The position numbers and the translations under genes were made by a program. This document shows positions 61,432 through 64,000 of a stretch of DNA of 64,000 nt, piece after piece (the first letter of the stretch is position 1; each line of letters starts with the position of its first letter). The notes under the pieces are model-generated. The model was not told the origin of the DNA, searched no databases, and saw only the letters and a program-made list of their open reading frames with translations. The stretch is taken from contig CAWBEX010000001.1 of NCBI GenBank assembly GCA_963787895.1, forward strand, positions 558,001-622,000, in the 5' to 3' direction. This DNA comes from Anderseniella sp963787895 (GTDB taxonomy: Bacteria; Pseudomonadota; Alphaproteobacteria; Rhizobiales; Aestuariivirgaceae).

Positions 61432-63179
61432 TGCGCACCACCGGCCAGCTTCGCCTGCGCCTCGCGCTCCTTCAATACGCCGGCCCTGTACTTTTTCAAC
61501 TCGGCATTGGACTTGTCGTCAAACAGCGGCGTTACACCCAACAAAGGCGCAATGCGGGCAATGACGTTGCCGGCTGTAGGCACGGCATTCCAGCCTGAAG
61601 TTGCGTAGCCATGGGTCTCAGGCAGCGCCTGCGGCTCATCCAGCATGATCAGCATGGTATATTTCGGCTCATCCATCGGGAACGCACCAATGAACGAGTT
61701 CAGCCGGTGGTCCTTCGAGTAGCGGCCCTTGACAACCTTTTCAGCGGTGCCCGTCTTGCCGCCAACGCGATAACCCGGCACCCCGGCCTTGCCGGCCGTG
61801 CCCTCATCCACGTTCAACTTGAAGAGATAGCGCATGTCAGCACTTGTTGAAGGTTTGATCACTTGTGTTGCCAATGCGTCCGCAGTTTCCTTATCGCGTC
61901 GCAGAAGCGTCGGCGGAATCAATTTTCCACCATTGACAAGCGCTGCTGCAACCATGGCACCCTGCAATGGCTGTACGGCAAATCCGTGACCAAATGAGGC
62001 GGTGACAGTCACCAGCTTGCCCCAGCGCGGCGGCAGCAGCGGCTTGGCAGCTTCGGGCAGTTCGGTGGTCAGCCGGTCGAAGAAACCGAGCTTTCGCAAA
62101 AACGCCTGATGGTCCTCCTCGCCCACTTCGAGCGCCATCTTGCCGGTACCGATGTTGGAGGAATACATGAAAATCTCGGGCACACTCAACACCCGCCGCT
62201 TGGCATGGAAATCGTTGATCCGGGCGCGCCCGATCACCAGCGGATACCGCGCATCATAACGCGACTGCAACGTGGCGGTTCCCTTGTCGAGTGCCATCGC
62301 AAAGGTAACCGCCTTGATGACAGATCCGAGCTCGAAAACGCCCGCTGTCACGCGGTTGACGTTCTCGTCTTTCAGCGCATCTTTCGGATTGTTGGGGCTG
62401 TAGTCCGGCAGCGAAACCAGCGCCAGCACCTCCCCGGTGTAAGAGTTGAGCACTATGCCTGCAGCAGCCTTGGCCCTGAACTTGATGATCGACTTGCGCA
62501 ACTCATCGGTGACCGCGTGCTGCACACGAACATCTATCGAGGTCTGCGCAGGCAGGCTGGCAGCGCGCGTGGTATCTGCAAGAGAGGCAGTATACAGCGC
62601 GCCCTGGTCATCAAGAAATTTCTCGATACCAGCGATGCCATGCGAATCCAGATCAACAGATCCCAGCACATGGGAAGCCAGCCTGCCCATCGGGTAGATC
62701 CGGCGCGTCTCGGCCCTGAAACCAACCCCTGGAATACCCATGTTGTGGATGAGTTCGCGCTCCGAGGGCGACACCTCGCGCTTGACCCACACGAAACGCC
62801 GTTTGCGGTTGCTCAATGCCTTGCGCAGCTTGACCGCATCGAGACGCGGCAAGGCGCCGGTGAGCAGTTCAACAGCCTCGTCAATATCGAGCATTTTGGC
62901 CGGGTCTGCATACAGCGATGAGACCGGAATGTCCGTGGCAAGCACATTGCCGTAACGGTCCGTGATGTCAGGCCGCGGTATGCGCACCTTGGCTTCATAG
63001 CGGTTTACGCCCGCCCCATGGCCGCCCTGCACGATGGTAAGCCAGCCGAGCTTGCCCACCAGCACCGAAAAGCCCAGCACGAACCCGGCCATTACCAGGC
63101 GAAGACGCTTGTGCCCGCGCAAGGTGCCTGTTGCCGATGCATTCTGCTTGCTGGCGGATGGTGGAATGCTGGTGTTCAT
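61428..63179 (-). CDS. ftsI: Septal transpeptidase FtsI (penicillin-binding protein)
   Basis: A 583-residue class B PBP that cross-links septal peptidoglycan. A basic N-terminus and one membrane helix (LRLVMAGFVLGFSVLVGKLG) are followed by the pedestal domain (PRPDITDRYGNVLATDI). Active-site motifs: SxxK at 286–289 (GSVIKAV), SSN at 340–342, KTG at 475–477. ATGA overlaps join it to ftsL upstream and murE downstream. Confidence 0.96.
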   Translation of the reverse strand: MNTSIPPSASKQNASATGTLRGHKRLRLVMAGFVLGFSVLVGKLGWLTIVQGGHGAGVNRYEAKVRIPRPDITDRYGNVLATDIPVSSLYADPAKMLDIDEAVELLTGALPRLDAVKLRKALSNRKRRFVWVKREVSPSERELIHNMGIPGVGFRAETRRIYPMGRLASHVLGSVDLDSHGIAGIEKFLDDQGALYTASLADTTRAASLPAQTSIDVRVQHAVTDELRKSIIKFRAKAAAGIVLNSYTGEVLALVSLPDYSPNNPKDALKDENVNRVTAGVFELGSVIKAVTFAMALDKGTATLQSRYDARYPLVIGRARINDFHAKRRVLSVPEIFMYSSNIGTGKMALEVGEEDHQAFLRKLGFFDRLTTELPEAAKPLLPPRWGKLVTVTASFGHGFAVQPLQGAMVAAALVNGGKLIPPTLLRRDKETADALATQVIKPSTSADMRYLFKLNVDEGTAGKAGVPGYRVGGKTGTAEKVVKGRYSKDHRLNSFIGAFPMDEPKYTMLIMLDEPQALPETHGYATSGWNAVPTAGNVIARIAPLLGVTPLFDDKSNAELKKYRAGVLKEREAQAKLAGGAQ

Positions 63180-63532
63180 TGCATCATCCTCAGCAGGTCC
63201 GCCAGCGGATCTTCGCCCGCCGGTGTCTGTTCCGGCTTGACCTCCGGCGGCGGTGGCAGGTGTCCGGCGAGATCGCTCAGCCGAACCAATTGGTCGGGCA
63301 GCAACGGTCCCATAGAGAGGTGATCACGCGCCAGCACCTCCAGCCTGTCTGGCCGGGTTAGCATGCTCCACTCAGCATTCAACAAGCCGATGAATTCGTA
63401 CTCACCCTCAATCGTTGCATCGATCTTCGCAATTTGCCGCTCCAGCGATCTGGTCCTGTGTTCCAGCGTGTACAGCGCAAAGCCCGACGCAAGCACCGCG
63501 GCCACAAGTATGACATTGAGCAATCTCAGCAC
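63176..63532 (-). CDS. ftsL: Cell division protein FtsL
   Basis: A 118-residue bitopic protein: a GTG start, one membrane helix (LRLLNVILVAAVLASGFALY), then a coiled-coil region (EHRTRSLERQIAKIDATIEG) and the LLNAEWSMLTRPDRLEVLAR segment typical of FtsL. A Pro-rich tail ends the protein. It scaffolds FtsQ–FtsW–FtsI. The GTG overlaps the rsmH stop by 7 bases. Confidence 0.9.
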   Translation of the reverse strand: MLRLLNVILVAAVLASGFALYTLEHRTRSLERQIAKIDATIEGEYEFIGLLNAEWSMLTRPDRLEVLARDHLSMGPLLPDQLVRLSDLAGHLPPPPEVKPEQTPAGEDPLADLLRMMQ

Positions 63533-64000
63533 AGCGTCACCTCCCGGCCAAAGTCCTCAAGCGAAAACGGATGCGCCGGCGCTGCGGTGCGAACCCCCGC
63601 CCGCAACCGCGCAGACCGCGCACGTGGATTCTGCAGCGTCTCATCTTCACTGGCCACGATGCCGCCTCGCGCAATCTCTTCAAACGAAGGCTCAATCTCT
63701 TCGGCCTGAGGCTGATGCCGGGACGCGCGCGCCGCCCGCCCCGATCGGGCACCAAGGAAGCGCTTCACAATCCTGTCTTCCAGCGAATGGAATGTCACAA
63801 CAGCCAGCCGGCCACCCGGTGCAAGCAGGCGCTCAGCCGCAACCAACGCTTCGGCCAGCTCCTTCAGTTCGGCATTGATATAGATGCGCAGGGCCTGGAA
63901 TGTCCGGGTTGCGGGATGGATGGATGGCCCCTTTGACCTGGGTGGTCGGCCCAGCGTCTGTTCAATCACCCCGGCAAGATCAAGAGTGCCGGTAAACAGC
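63526..64000 (-). CDS. rsmH: 16S rRNA m4C1402 methyltransferase RsmH, 5' part beyond the window
   Basis: Only the C-terminal ~157 residues are in the window; the frame stays open to the edge. HPATRTFQALRIYINAELKE followed by LLAPGGRLAVVTFHSLEDRI is the RsmH signature that completes the SAM-binding fold, and PFSLEDFGREVTLC is the C-terminus. The enzyme N4-methylates C1402 of 16S rRNA and is the usual first or second gene of the dcw cluster (after mraZ, outside the window). Confidence 0.95.
   Translation of the reverse strand, partial: LFTGTLDLAGVIEQTLGRPPRSKGPSIHPATRTFQALRIYINAELKELAEALVAAERLLAPGGRLAVVTFHSLEDRIVKRFLGARSGRAARASRHQPQAEEIEPSFEEIARGGIVASEDETLQNPRARSARLRAGVRTAAPAHPFSLEDFGREVTLC

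Noticed and set aside
1..64000. tRNA genes, rRNA genes, CRISPR arrays, insertion sequences
   Set aside because: I looked for T-arm GGTTCGAATCC-like blocks, regularly spaced repeats, and transposase motifs and saw none apart from the tmRNA acceptor arm.

Overview
The window looks like a chromosomal segment of an alphaproteobacterium, probably of the Rhizobiales/Hyphomicrobiales type. Evidence: a circularly permuted (two-piece) tmRNA with the tag ANDNYAEARLAA, an alphaproteobacterial SspB next to it, a fumC–DUF4169–RHH cluster, DUF1127, a meso-DAP-type MurE, and a dcw cluster in alphaproteobacterial order. The DNA is moderately GC-rich throughout. No rRNA, tRNA, insertion sequence, prophage or CRISPR array was seen.

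Left part (1–12 kb): the 3' end of a peptide-type ABC substrate-binding protein gene; a minus-strand, translationally coupled operon thyA–GNAT–folA–FAD oxidoreductase–ttcA (each junction overlaps by 4–8 bp); DUF2853 and YHS proteins; then on the plus strand ssrA, sspB, mepA, a Cys-rich secreted protein, a PHP-domain protein, fumC, DUF4169 and a ribbon-helix-helix protein.

Middle (12–37 kb): a spermidine-synthase-like membrane fusion; a class III adenylate/guanylate cyclase gene broken by one extra base; a ClC channel with a CBS domain; a thioesterase; a D-lactate-dehydrogenase-type flavoprotein; a large AsmA protein; a small LLM–tautomerase–hydrolase operon; a self-contained membrane protein–winged-helix regulator–prenyltransferase (UppS-like) operon with matching operators in front of its first and last genes; UvrD helicase; an accessory patch holding an orphan PD-(D/E)XK-like protein and a decayed VapC toxin; two secreted proteins; prmA; DUF1127; pepP; azlCD; and an unrecognised 185-residue protein.

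Right part (38–64 kb), almost all on the minus strand: rsmH(partial)–ftsL–ftsI–murE–murF–mraY–murD–ftsW–murG–murC–murB–ddl–ftsQ–ftsA–ftsZ, then bamD, and after a three-gene interruption (aquaporin, FMN-dependent glutamate-synthase-like protein, SDR) recN–ligA. lpxC, usually between ftsZ and bamD in relatives, is absent from that place. A CtrA-like box lies upstream of ftsZ.

The candidates most worth follow-up are the operator-linked prenyltransferase operon (25.7–27.5 kb), the VapC scar with the orphan nuclease-like gene (30–31 kb), the missing lpxC, and two probable single-base frameshifts (about 15,285 and 31,117), which may be real or assembly errors.
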